Shown here: positions 22,116 through 31,439 of the stretch, piece after piece | Numbering within the stretch: the first letter of the stretch is position 1 | Layout of the letters: every line of letters starts with the position of its first letter | NCBI GenBank assembly: GCA_937864175.1 | Contig: CALMJH010000012.1 | Location: 1-64,000, forward strand | From: an uncultured Burkholderiales bacterium | GTDB taxonomy: Bacteria; Pseudomonadota; Gammaproteobacteria; Burkholderiales; Burkholderiaceae_A | Direction: 5' to 3' | Length of the DNA: 64,000 nt | Notes under the pieces: generated by a model | Told to the model about the DNA's origin: nothing | The model's database searches: none | Seen by the model: only the letters and a program-made list of their open reading frames with translations | Position numbers and translations under genes: made by a program

Positions 22116-22873
22116 CCAGGCTCCCCTGGCTGGCTGGTGGTCTGTCTGGGCCGAGGCCTGGGGCTGCTGGGTCGGTGTCTGGGATGCCGGCATCCCCCGA
22201 TCTTAGAGGACCTGGGTCCCGCATCGGCCAAGACCACCGCCCCGAGTACCTCGGCCCCCACCGCCTCCAAAGCCTGTCGGGCAGCGGCCAGACTGGCCCC
22301 GGTGGTCACCACATCGTCGACGACCACGACCCGACGCCCCCGCAGACGAGGACTGGCCCGAAGGGTGTTCGTCAGATTGGCCAGCCGGGCCACGCGTCCG
22401 AGGCTGGCCTGCTCCGGGGTATGGTCCCGCTTGACCAGGCCGGTTCGGTCCATTGGGCAGCCCGTCAATGCACTGAGGCCTTTGGCCAACTCAACCGGCA
22501 GGTGAAAGCCTCGTTGGCCGAGCCGATGGGGGTCAGCGGGCATGGGCACCAGGATGGGTTTGAGCGGCCAGAGGCCGGACCTGAGGGCTCCGCGCAGGCG
22601 CTGTCGCAGCGTATTCACGCTCGGCCAGTGTCCCGCGTACTTCGCCCGACGGATTTGCTCGGAGAGCTGGTCTGCGTAGTGGCCGGCCGCATAGAGCCAG
22701 AGTGCATCCTCGCTGGGACCCACCAGCGGGCGGTTCCGCCAGCCACTGGCCGCCTGCTGGCCGACGGCCGAGAGACGCTCCGGCCTGAGCAGCCAGCCAC
22801 GGACCCGCTGCCAGAGCCGGGCCAAGGGGATGTGGAGTCCAAAGGGTTGGTCAGGTCTAGGGGGCCAGCGCAT
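22112..22873 (-). CDS. ComF-family phosphoribosyltransferase
   Basis: VVVVDDVVTTGASLAAARQALEAVGA PRPP motif. Confidence 0.88.
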   Translation of the reverse strand: MRWPPRPDQPFGLHIPLARLWQRVRGWLLRPERLSAVGQQAASGWRNRPLVGPSEDALWLYAAGHYADQLSEQIRRAKYAGHWPSVNTLRQRLRGALRSGLWPLKPILVPMPADPHRLGQRGFHLPVELAKGLSALTGCPMDRTGLVKRDHTPEQASLGRVARLANLTNTLRASPRLRGRRVVVVDDVVTTGASLAAARQALEAVGAEVLGAVVLADAGPRSSKIGGCRHPRHRPSSPRPRPRQTTSQPGEPG

Positions 22874-22960
22874 CGGCCCACTATAATTTTTGGGCAGTAC
22901 CGGCCTCTACCCGCCAGTCGGCGGTCTGTTGCCGGGCCAGCAAAAGACCGGCTCAGCTCC

Positions 22961-23662
22961 GTGGGCCTGGATAAAAAAGGGGCATTGGCAGTGGACGAGA
23001 CGCGGCTCTCTGGCAACCATCCCGCCTGGGTCTGGATGCGGGGGCAATTGGCCGACCGCAGGGCCTTGATGCGCCCTCCGAGTGGCCGTCTGGTCTGTCA
23101 CTTGGCCGGACTTGATCTGGCCCCTGCCACTGTGGGGGCACCCATCAGCATTTTGGAATGGCTCGGGGGCCTGTCTGAGGCGGGCTGGCGCCAGACCCTG
23201 GCCCAACAGGCCAGCCGCCTGGCCGAGGGAGGCCTCTTGATGCTGGCCGACTGGGGCCCCACAAGCCTGCAGGCACTGGCCGCCCGGCTGGGCCCCGAGC
23301 TCAGCCGGCAGTCTGGTCTGGCCAACTGGCGAGCCCAGCGGGTGGATATGCACGACCTGGGGGATGGCCTAGTAGCGGCCGGTCTGGCCGAGCCCGTAAT
23401 GGAATCCGAGACCCTGGTGCTGACCTACAAGGCTCCAGATCGCCTGGTCGATGACCTGCTGGCCCTTGGGGTTTTGGGGGCGACCGGGGCGGGGCCTGGG
23501 GGCCCCGAACTGCGCCAGGCCCTTCGGGCGGCCCTGACAGACCAGTCGGGCCTGAGCCTCAGTTTCGAGGCGGTTTTTGGCCATGCCTGGCGGGTGCCGG
23601 GACGAAAGCCCAAGCGGGACCCCGGCGACCCCATGCCCCTTGAGTTCCGCCGGAGAACCTGA
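22961..23662 (+). CDS. BioC-like methyltransferase, apparently lacking the N-terminal SAM-binding half
   Basis: ISILEWLGGLSEAGWRQTLAQQASRLAEGGLLMLADWGPTSLQAL resembles the BioC central region; start uncertain (in-frame GTG 22961); no GxGxG motif I. Confidence 0.55.
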   Translation: MGLDKKGALAVDETRLSGNHPAWVWMRGQLADRRALMRPPSGRLVCHLAGLDLAPATVGAPISILEWLGGLSEAGWRQTLAQQASRLAEGGLLMLADWGPTSLQALAARLGPELSRQSGLANWRAQRVDMHDLGDGLVAAGLAEPVMESETLVLTYKAPDRLVDDLLALGVLGATGAGPGGPELRQALRAALTDQSGLSLSFEAVFGHAWRVPGRKPKRDPGDPMPLEFRRRT

Positions 23663-23688
23663 CATTTATCTGCCGAACGACATATAAT
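23659..23688 (+). promoter_or_regulatory. Putative sigma70-type promoter upstream of DUF2244/cox genes
   Basis: CTGACA (23659-23664) - 18 bp - TATAAT (23683-23688). Confidence 0.55.
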
Positions 23689-23732
23689 CCCGTGACTTTC
23701 GTCAACAACAGGTCGGAACAAGGCGGGTTGTC

Positions 23733-24215
23733 GTGCAAGTGCAAAACAACGCCGAAGGGGCGCAGTCGCTGGGCCAGCCGGATGCAGTCTGGCTGCTAAA
23801 GAAGAACTGCAGCCTCTCGCCCTACCAGTTGCTGGCCATTTTTGGGTCGCTCGCAGTCGTGTCTTTGGCTGTCGCAGCCTACTGGGCCTCTCAGGGGGCC
23901 TGGGTTGTGGTGCCGTTTGCGGTGGTCGAATGTCTTGCGCTGGGCTGTGCGTTTCTGGTCTATGCCCGCCACGTCAACGACCACGAGAGAATCGACCTGG
24001 TCACGGACCAGGTGGTGGTGCAGTGCAGGCAGGGGTCCCGGCAGTCGCGGCTGGCCCTTCCCAGGCATCGGGTTCGGGTCGAACTTGACCCAGACCACGG
24101 TCTGGTGGTCTTGCGGGCGGGCTCGCAGCAGACTGCCGTCGGTCGGTATATCGACCACGAAGCCCGGGCGCAGTTTTTGAAAGAATTTCGGGGCGCGCTG
24201 ACCCCGGCAATCTAG
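23733..24215 (+). CDS. DUF2244 domain-containing membrane protein
   Basis: WLLKKNCSLSPYQLLAIFGSLAVVSL...VYARHVNDHERIDL; directly upstream of coxB. Confidence 0.8.
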   Translation: MQVQNNAEGAQSLGQPDAVWLLKKNCSLSPYQLLAIFGSLAVVSLAVAAYWASQGAWVVVPFAVVECLALGCAFLVYARHVNDHERIDLVTDQVVVQCRQGSRQSRLALPRHRVRVELDPDHGLVVLRAGSQQTAVGRYIDHEARAQFLKEFRGALTPAI

Positions 24216-24320
24216 GCTCAGGCCCGGTTGCCCTCAGCAAGAGCACCACCAGCAGGTCAAGCAAGCAGAACGAGCAGTAAGAGTCAGTTAAAAGAAATGG
24301 ATCACACGGGGAATTCCACC

Positions 24321-25166
24321 ATGCGTATGAGTAAAGCCTTGCAGATGCTGTCCATGTCGATCGTCGGTCTCACCACGCCGGCCGTCCTGTTGGCCAACGA
24401 CATGACCACCAAGTACAACCTGCGTACTCCGGCCAGCGGCATGGCCGAGAGCCTCTACAGCCTGCACAACTTCTTGTTGCTCCTCTGCCTGGTCATCTTC
24501 GTAGTGGTCTTTGGAGTCATGTTTTACTCCATCTACGCCCACCGAAAGTCAAAGGGCCACAAGCCCGCCCATTTCCACGAGAGCACCACCATGGAGATCG
24601 CCTGGACGGTCGTGCCTTTCCTGATCGTCGTGGTCATCGGCGTCTATGCCACCCCCATCGTGATGGCCCAGAAAGACACCACCAACGCAGACATCACCAT
24701 CAAGGCCACTGGCTATCAGTGGAAGTGGGGCTACGACTACCTCAAGGGCGAGGGCCAAGGCATTGCCTTCCTCTCCACCCTGTCCACGCCTTATGAGCAG
24801 CGGGTCAACCAGCAGCCCAAGACCAACAACTACCTCTCGGAGGTTGACAATCCCCTGGTCGTGCCCGTCGGCAAGAAGATCCGTGTGGTCACCACGGCCA
24901 ATGACGTCATCCATGCTTGGATGGTGCCGGCCTTTGGAGTTAAGCAAGACGCCATCCCTGGCTTTGTTCGCGATACCTGGTTCAAGGCAGATCGCGTTGG
25001 CACCTACAACGGTCACTGTGCAGAGCTCTGCGGCAAGGACCATGCCTTCATGCCCATCGTGGTCAAGGTGGTCAGCCCAGAGGACTACACCAAGTGGGTC
25101 TCTGAGCAAAAGAAGAAAGTCGCCTCTGCTGGTTCGGGCCCTGCCCAACTGGCCCAGGCCAAGTAA
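24321..25166 (+). CDS. coxB: Cytochrome c oxidase subunit II
   Basis: HIAWTVVPF-like ESTTMEIAWTVVPFLIVV; CuA site GHCAELCGKDHAFM; alternative start 24297. Confidence 0.95.
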   Translation: MRMSKALQMLSMSIVGLTTPAVLLANDMTTKYNLRTPASGMAESLYSLHNFLLLLCLVIFVVVFGVMFYSIYAHRKSKGHKPAHFHESTTMEIAWTVVPFLIVVVIGVYATPIVMAQKDTTNADITIKATGYQWKWGYDYLKGEGQGIAFLSTLSTPYEQRVNQQPKTNNYLSEVDNPLVVPVGKKIRVVTTANDVIHAWMVPAFGVKQDAIPGFVRDTWFKADRVGTYNGHCAELCGKDHAFMPIVVKVVSPEDYTKWVSEQKKKVASAGSGPAQLAQAK

Positions 25167-25221
25167 CCGTTTAGCAAGCTGTGGCAGTCAACAACCCCGA
25201 CTCATCGTTTAGGAGAGCAGC

Positions 25222-26814
25222 ATGAGTGCAGTACTCGAACCTACCGGTCACGGCCACGCCGACGACCACGCCCACGACCATCCACACGGCTGGCGTCGTT
25301 GGCTCTACGCGACCAACCACAAAGACATCGGCACGCTCTACCTCTGGTTCAGCTTCTCGATGCTCATGGTGGGTGGCGTCCTGGCTCTGGGTATTCGGGC
25401 TGAGCTCTTCCGTCCAGGCCTCCAGCTTATTCAGCCTGAGCTCTTTAACCAGCTCACCACCATGCATGGCCTCATCATGGTCTTCGGCGCCATCATGCCG
25501 GCCTTCGTAGGCTTCGCAAACTGGATGATCCCGCTGCAGATCGGCGCATCCGACATGGCCTTCGCGCGCATGAACAACTTCAGCTTCTGGCTCATGGTGC
25601 CGGCCGCCTTTTTGCTCGTGGCCTCCTTCTTTGTGCCTGGTGGAGCAGTTGCTGCAGGCTGGACGCTCTACGCGCCGCTCACCCTGCAGATGGGCATCGG
25701 CATGGACATGGGCATCTTCGCCATGCACATCATGGGCGCCTCCTCCATCATGGGCTCGATCAACATCATCACCACCATTCTGAACATGCGGGCCCCTGGC
25801 ATGACGCTCATGAAGATGCCCATGTTCGTCTGGACCTGGCTGATCACCGCCTACCTGCTGATTGCCGTCATGCCGGTTCTGGCTGGCGCCATCACCATGA
25901 CCCTCACCGACCGTCATTTCGGCACCAACTTCTTCAACGCGGCCGCTGGCGGCGACCCGGTCATGTACCAGCACATCTTCTGGTTCTTCGGGCACCCCGA
26001 GGTCTACATCATGATCCTGCCGGCCTTCGGCATCGTCTCCGAGATCATCCCGACCTTCTCCCGTAAGCGTCTGTTCGGCTACAGCTCCATGGTCTATGCG
26101 ACCGCCTCGATTGCGATCCTCTCCTTCGTTGTCTGGGCGCACCACATGTTCACCACGGGCATGCCTCTGACGGGCCAGCTCTTCTTCATGTACGCCACCA
26201 TGCTCATCGCAGTACCCACCGGCGTGAAGATCTTCAACTGGCTGGCCACCATGTGGCGCGGCTCCATGACCTTCGAGACGCCCATGCTCTTTGCCATCGG
26301 CTTTATCGTGGTCTTCACCATCGGCGGCCTGACCGGCATCATCCTGTCAGTTGCGCCCATCGACATCCAGCTGCACGACACCTACTACGTCGTGGCCCAC
26401 TTCCACTACGTCTTGGTGGCGGGCTCGCTCTTTGCCCTGTTTGCTGGGGTCTACTACTGGCTGCCCAAATGGACGGGCCATATGTACGACGAGAAGCTGG
26501 GCAAGCTGCACTTCTGGCTGTCCATGATCACGTTCAACATCACCTTCTTCCCCATGCACTTCTTGGGCCTGGCCGGCATGCCCCGTCGTTACTCCGACTA
26601 TCCCATGCAGTTCGCTGACTTCAATGCGCTGGCCTCGGTTGGTGCCTTCGGCTTCGGCCTCACCCAGTTGCTGCTGCTTTATGTCGTCATCAAGTGCATC
26701 AAAGGTGGCCCAAAAGCAGCCGACAACCCCTGGGAGGCTCCCGGGGGCCTGGAGTGGAGCGTGCCTTCTCCCGCACCTTTCCACACCTTTGAGACCCCTC
26801 CGGTTGTGAAGTAA
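25222..26814 (+). CDS. coxA: Cytochrome c oxidase subunit I
   Basis: [52 protein letters not shown]. Confidence 0.98.
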   Translation: MSAVLEPTGHGHADDHAHDHPHGWRRWLYATNHKDIGTLYLWFSFSMLMVGGVLALGIRAELFRPGLQLIQPELFNQLTTMHGLIMVFGAIMPAFVGFANWMIPLQIGASDMAFARMNNFSFWLMVPAAFLLVASFFVPGGAVAAGWTLYAPLTLQMGIGMDMGIFAMHIMGASSIMGSINIITTILNMRAPGMTLMKMPMFVWTWLITAYLLIAVMPVLAGAITMTLTDRHFGTNFFNAAAGGDPVMYQHIFWFFGHPEVYIMILPAFGIVSEIIPTFSRKRLFGYSSMVYATASIAILSFVVWAHHMFTTGMPLTGQLFFMYATMLIAVPTGVKIFNWLATMWRGSMTFETPMLFAIGFIVVFTIGGLTGIILSVAPIDIQLHDTYYVVAHFHYVLVAGSLFALFAGVYYWLPKWTGHMYDEKLGKLHFWLSMITFNITFFPMHFLGLAGMPRRYSDYPMQFADFNALASVGAFGFGLTQLLLLYVVIKCIKGGPKAADNPWEAPGGLEWSVPSPAPFHTFETPPVVK

Positions 26815-26827
26815 TCGCGCTGGCTGC

Positions 26828-26941
26828 ATGAGCGACCAACGCAAACCAACCAACCTGCGGCTCGCCCTGATCCTTGCATCAGTGGCGGCCGCCTTCTTTA
26901 TTGGGGTGATCGTCAACCACCTCATGGTTCGCGCGGTCTAA
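26828..26941 (+). CDS. Cytochrome oxidase small assembly protein-like, 37 aa single-TM
   Basis: ATG AGC GAC CAA...TAA = MSDQRKPTNLRLALILASVAAAFFIGVIVNHLMVRAV; absent from the supplied ORF track (too short); lies between coxA and ctaG. Confidence 0.75.
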   Translation: MSDQRKPTNLRLALILASVAAAFFIGVIVNHLMVRAV

Positions 26942-26949
26942 CCCACCCC

Positions 26950-27519
26950 ATGAGCGAAGCAGTCCAAACCTCCGGTCAAAACAAGACCTTGTTCGGCAAG
27001 CTGCTGATGATTGCCGTGCTCATGTTCAGCTTTGGCTATGCGTTGGTGCCCCTCTACAACGCCATCTGCGAGGCCACGGGCATCAACGTCCTGACGTCCC
27101 GAGAAAAACTCGACTACGCCGAGGCCAAGCGGTTTGCCCAGAACACCCAGGTTGACGTTAGTCGCAACCTCTCCATCGAGTTTGACGCCAACTCCCACGG
27201 GCCATGGTCTTTCAAGCCCAAGAACAATGTCATCGAGGGTCATCCTGGTGAGATCATGACCATCGTCTACCAGATCACCAATAACCTGGACCGAGAAGTC
27301 CAGGGCCAGGCTATTCCTAGCTATGCACCGAAGCAGTCGGCCAGTTATTTCAAAAAGCTCGAGTGCTTCTGCTTTGAGCAGCAGACCCTCAAGCCCGGTG
27401 AGACCAAAGAGTTTCCGGTGGTCTTCGTCATCGACCCCAAGCTGCCAGACGGCATTCGCAACATCACGCTTAGCTACACCTTCTTTGAGGTTGGCACCAA
27501 CACTGCCCTAGCTCGCTGA
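26950..27519 (+). CDS. ctaG: Cytochrome c oxidase assembly protein CtaG/Cox11
   Basis: FGYALVPLYNAICEATGIN; KKLECFCFEQQTLKPGE. Confidence 0.95.
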   Translation: MSEAVQTSGQNKTLFGKLLMIAVLMFSFGYALVPLYNAICEATGINVLTSREKLDYAEAKRFAQNTQVDVSRNLSIEFDANSHGPWSFKPKNNVIEGHPGEIMTIVYQITNNLDREVQGQAIPSYAPKQSASYFKKLECFCFEQQTLKPGETKEFPVVFVIDPKLPDGIRNITLSYTFFEVGTNTALAR

Positions 27520-27533
27520 ACATCCAACGCACC

Positions 27534-27755
27534 ATGGCCTCCATCGACGAACTCAAACAAGCGACCCAGAGAAAAGGCAGCCTCCGTCAGACGATTGGCG
27601 CGGTGCTCTGGTCGTTCTTTGGTGTTCGCCGCGGGGCCGCCCACGACCAGGACATGGCCAAGCTCAACCCGGTCCATGTGGTCTTGGTGGGCGTTGCGGC
27701 CGGTGTCATGTTTGTTGCAGGTCTGGTGGTTCTGGTGAGAACCATCGTCGCCTAA
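27534..27755 (+). CDS. DUF2970 domain-containing small membrane protein
   Basis: GAVLWSFFGVRRGAAHDQDMAKLNPVHVVLVGV. Confidence 0.82.
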   Translation: MASIDELKQATQRKGSLRQTIGAVLWSFFGVRRGAAHDQDMAKLNPVHVVLVGVAAGVMFVAGLVVLVRTIVA

Positions 27756-27813
27756 AGCGGCCAACCACTAAGATGGCCAAGAGATTCAAGCACTGTTAAA
27801 GAGGGAGACCAGT

Positions 27814-28680
27814 ATGAGTTCAGCAACCCACGGCAGCACGCCTTATTACTACGTGCCCGCCCCCAGCAAGTGGCCCATGGTTGGCGCCATTGCCATGTTC
27901 TTTTTTATGATCGGCATGGCCGGAATGGTCAACGAGGCCAGCTATGGCGTCTACGCCTTTGGCCTGAGCATGGCCATCTTGGTCTACATGTTCTTCGGCT
28001 GGTTCGGCACGGTCATCGGAGAGTCCGAGGGCGGTGTCTACAACGGCCGGGTCGATGCCAGCTTCCGCTGGAGCATGGGCTGGTTCATCTTCTCCGAAGT
28101 CATGTTCTTCGCAGCCTTCTTTGGAGCCCTCTTCTACGCCCGTGTCATCACCATGCCCTGGCTAGGCGACTTGGACCACAAGGCAGTCCTCTGGCCTGAC
28201 TTCCAGGCCAACTGGCCCAATATGGGCCCAGGCGGCGTGGTGGAGTCCTTTCAGACCATGGGACCCTTCTGGATTCCCACCATCAACACGGCCTTGCTGC
28301 TGACCTCGGGCGTTACCCTCACGCTCTCGCACCATGCCCTTCGCGAAGACCATCGCGACAAGGCTGTCCTCTGGCTGGGTATTACGGTTCTACTGGGCAT
28401 TGTCTTCTTGGGCTGCCAGGTCTACGAGTACATGCATGCCTACAAAGACCTGAACCTCAAACTCACCTCAGGCATTTTCGGCTCCACCTTTTATATGCTC
28501 ACGGGCTTTCACGGTTTTCACGTCTGTGTGGGCGCCATCATGCTGGCCGTCATCTGGTTCCGCCTGCGTGCCGGCCATTTCAAGCCCGACAGCCACTTTG
28601 GTTTTGAGGCGGCAGCCTGGTATTGGCACTTTGTGGACGTGGTCTGGCTCGGCCTCTACGTTGTGGTCTACTGGCTCTAA
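27814..28680 (+). CDS. coxC: Cytochrome c oxidase subunit III
   Basis: FHGFHVCVGAIMLAVIWFRLRAGHF...AAAWYWHFVDVVWLGLYVVVYWL. Confidence 0.97.
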   Translation: MSSATHGSTPYYYVPAPSKWPMVGAIAMFFFMIGMAGMVNEASYGVYAFGLSMAILVYMFFGWFGTVIGESEGGVYNGRVDASFRWSMGWFIFSEVMFFAAFFGALFYARVITMPWLGDLDHKAVLWPDFQANWPNMGPGGVVESFQTMGPFWIPTINTALLLTSGVTLTLSHHALREDHRDKAVLWLGITVLLGIVFLGCQVYEYMHAYKDLNLKLTSGIFGSTFYMLTGFHGFHVCVGAIMLAVIWFRLRAGHFKPDSHFGFEAAAWYWHFVDVVWLGLYVVVYWL

Positions 28681-28694
28681 GACCCCAGGGCGTT

Positions 28695-28726
28695 AAAAAA
28701 AGGGCCGCACGATGCGGCCCTTTTTT
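28695..28726. terminator. Bidirectional rho-independent terminator between coxC and the DUF2909 gene
   Basis: aaaaaaAGGGCCGCAcgaTGCGGCCCTtttttt. Confidence 0.93.
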
Positions 28727-28729
28727 CTG

Positions 28730-28936
28730 TCAGTATCGGATGCCGCCTGACTCAATCAAGCCGTAGCGGTGGGCCACCAGCAGGGACAGAAACAGCAAGA
28801 TCGACAGACCGACTCGGATGGCCAGGGCCTTCACCGTCTTGTTGCTGCGGCCTTTGTCTCGCATCAGATAGAAAAATGCTGAGCCCAGGCTTACAAGAAT
28901 GCCCAGAAACGCCAGGCCGATGAAGATTTTTGACAA
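28730..28936 (-). CDS. Twin-transmembrane (DUF2909-type) small protein
   Basis: LSKIFIGLAFLGILVSLGSAFFYLMRDKGRSNKTVKALAIRVGLSILLF; probable TTG start at 28936, upstream ATG 28972 possible. Confidence 0.75.
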   Translation of the reverse strand: MSKIFIGLAFLGILVSLGSAFFYLMRDKGRSNKTVKALAIRVGLSILLFLSLLVAHRYGLIESGGIRY

Positions 28937-28992
28937 ACCGCTCTCCGAATGTTGATGACCACTACAGACCACGACACGACTGCGCAGCCCCC

Positions 28993-29796
28993 ATGTTAAC
29001 GCCGATCAAGCCAGCCTCCGCCGGCCGACGCCTCAATGCCGGTAGCCTGATTGCACTGGGCCTGGCGGCCCTGACCATGGGCCTGGGCTTTTGGCAGTGG
29101 CAGCGTGGCCTCGAGAAGCAGGCCATCTTGCAGGCCGTCGAGGCCCAGAACCGTCAAGCCCAAATCCTGTCGTTGGGCCAAGACCTGCCCTGGCAGTTGG
29201 GGAGACCCGCTACCGATCTCGACCGCAAGGTCTTTGACCTCAAGGGACAGTGGCTGCCAGAGTCCACTGTCTACCTCGACAACCGCCTGCTCAATGGCCG
29301 GCCAGGCGTCCACATCCTCACGGCACTGCTGCTACCGGACCAGAGCCTGGTCTGGGTGAACCGCGGTTGGGCCCCCAAGCCCCCAGGCCTCGAACACGAC
29401 CGGGCCCGCGAACTCATCAAGGGCGGACCTCACCGGCCAACCAACCAGCCGGTCCTCATCCGGGCGGTGGGACTGGCCACTGACCTCCAACGGCTCCAAC
29501 TGAGCCGTCAGGCCGACGACCTTCGACAGGGCGCCCTCTGGCAGAACTTTGATTGGTCGGCAGCGGCCGGGCTGGTGGCCTCCTCCTCGCAAGCCAAAAC
29601 CATTCAGCCGGAACGGGTCTGGCCAGCGATCTTCTGGCAGACTTCCGACTCGTCTGATGGGCTTGTTCGACAGGTGCCAAAACCCCCTGACGATGCGGTC
29701 GACAAGCACCGTGGCTATGCCTTGCAGTGGTGGCTCATGGCGGTCGCCGCCCTGGTCTTTGCCTGGCGCCTGGCTCGTCCCCACTCCAAAGCCTAG
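28993..29796 (+). CDS. SURF1 family cytochrome oxidase biogenesis protein
   Basis: GFWQWQRGLEKQAILQAVEAQ; GRPGVHILTALLLPDQSLVWVNRGW; C-terminal TM. Confidence 0.88.
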   Translation: MLTPIKPASAGRRLNAGSLIALGLAALTMGLGFWQWQRGLEKQAILQAVEAQNRQAQILSLGQDLPWQLGRPATDLDRKVFDLKGQWLPESTVYLDNRLLNGRPGVHILTALLLPDQSLVWVNRGWAPKPPGLEHDRARELIKGGPHRPTNQPVLIRAVGLATDLQRLQLSRQADDLRQGALWQNFDWSAAAGLVASSSQAKTIQPERVWPAIFWQTSDSSDGLVRQVPKPPDDAVDKHRGYALQWWLMAVAALVFAWRLARPHSKA

Positions 29797-29851
29797 ACCT
29801 TCAGACGCTGACCTCTCGATTTCTAGAACACTCGACTGCTACTCCGACAAA

Positions 29852-30484
29852 ATGACCGCAAGCCCTCCTAAAACTTCCAAGAGTGCCCTCTACCTGGTGA
29901 TCGCGGTCTGCTTGGCTCCCGTGGTCATCTCCTACGTCATGTACTACGGCGTTCGTCCCGAGGGCCGAACCAATTACGGCGAGCTGCTCTCGCCTCAGCA
30001 GGCTGTTCAGACCGTACCAACCCAGCCGCTGGTTCAGCCCCAGGCAGAGTCGGCCCTGCTCGAGGCGATTCAGGCCTGGCCTGTGGATGACCCACGTCGT
30101 CGCCTCGATATGCTTGGCCATCTGCGTGGCCGGTGGCTCCTGGTGAAGGTTGGGCCCTCGGCCTGCGACCAGACCTGCCGAGACCAGCTCTGGCAGATGC
30201 GGCAGGTTCGGCTCACTACCGGCCGAGAGCGTGACCGAGTCGAGCGGGTCTGGCTGGTGACGGACCAGGGTCAGCCTGGCCTGACCACCGATGACCAGGG
30301 CACCTGGGTCTTGCGTGTCGATCCCAAGCAGCTGGCCAGTTGGCCTGCCGATCAGCAACTCGCAGACCATGTCTACCTCATTGATCCACTGGGCAACCTC
30401 ATGATGCGGTTTCCGGCCAAGGCCGATCCGGTGGGCATGAAAAAAGACCTCAACAAACTTCTGAAGGCTTCTCGAATTGGCTAG
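29852..30484 (+). CDS. SCO-like membrane-anchored protein with CxxxC
   Basis: N-terminal [45 protein letters not shown]. Confidence 0.7.
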   Translation: MTASPPKTSKSALYLVIAVCLAPVVISYVMYYGVRPEGRTNYGELLSPQQAVQTVPTQPLVQPQAESALLEAIQAWPVDDPRRRLDMLGHLRGRWLLVKVGPSACDQTCRDQLWQMRQVRLTTGRERDRVERVWLVTDQGQPGLTTDDQGTWVLRVDPKQLASWPADQQLADHVYLIDPLGNLMMRFPAKADPVGMKKDLNKLLKASRIG

Positions 30485-30537
30485 ACAGTCCACCGGTTCT
30501 GCAGGGGCTCTGGCCGGTTTGCGCAGATAATAGCGAC

Positions 30538-31428
30538 ATGTCCTCCATCGCCCTTCCCGCCGGCAGCAGCCTTGCTCGTCAATACCTGGCGCTGACCAAG
30601 CCAAGGGTCAATCTGCTGATCGTCTTCTGCGCGGTGATCGGCATGTTCATGTCGGTGCCTGGCCTGGTGCCGCTGCAGCCCTTTCTGGCCGGCACTGTGG
30701 GCATCACTCTGGTGGCCGGGGCCGCCGCCGCCATCAATTGCCTGGTCGAGAGCCACATCGATGCCAAGATGGCCCGGACGGCCTGGCGTCCTCTGCCATC
30801 CGGCACCCTCACCGTTCGTCAGACCATCGTCTTCTCGGTGCTCTTGGGCGGCCTGGGCATGTTCATTTTGTTTGCCTTCGTCAATGCCCTGACCGCCTGG
30901 CTCACCTTCGCCACCTTCGTGGGCTATGCCGTGATCTACACCCTGGTCTTGAAGCCCCTTACACCCCAAAACATTGTCATTGGTGGCGCCTCTGGTGCCA
31001 TGCCGCCCGTCTTGGGCTGGGCGGCCGTTACCAACTCAGCGCCCCCCGAGGCCTGGGTCTTGTTCCTCATCATCTTTGTCTGGACGCCCCCGCACTTCTG
31101 GGCCCTGGCTCTCTATCGGGCCGACGACTATGCCCGGTCAGGCCTGCCCATGCTGCCGGTCACCCATGGCCAGCAATTCACCCAGCTCCACATCCTGCTC
31201 TACACACTCTTGCTAGTGGCCACCAGCCTGCTGCCGACCGCAGTGGGCTTGAGCGGGCTCTGGTACATGGCAGCAGCCTTGGTTTTGGGTGGGCGGTTTG
31301 TTCAGCTGGCCTGGCGCCTGCAGCGCGCCTACAGCGAGCCCCTGGCACGGCAGACCTTCAAGTACTCCATCTGGTACCTGGCCGCTCTGTTTGCGGCCCT
31401 GCTCATCGACCACTACCTGCCGCAGTAA
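30538..31428 (+). CDS. ctaB: Protoheme IX farnesyltransferase (heme O synthase)
   Basis: [72 protein letters not shown]. Confidence 0.96.
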   Translation: MSSIALPAGSSLARQYLALTKPRVNLLIVFCAVIGMFMSVPGLVPLQPFLAGTVGITLVAGAAAAINCLVESHIDAKMARTAWRPLPSGTLTVRQTIVFSVLLGGLGMFILFAFVNALTAWLTFATFVGYAVIYTLVLKPLTPQNIVIGGASGAMPPVLGWAAVTNSAPPEAWVLFLIIFVWTPPHFWALALYRADDYARSGLPMLPVTHGQQFTQLHILLYTLLLVATSLLPTAVGLSGLWYMAAALVLGGRFVQLAWRLQRAYSEPLARQTFKYSIWYLAALFAALLIDHYLPQ

Positions 31429-31439
31429 TCCCGCAGCCG

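Noticed and set aside
22004-22960. N-terminal part of the 552-aa plus-strand ORF as an extension of the BioC-like protein
   Set aside because: Lies antisense to trmL and comF and has no methyltransferase similarity
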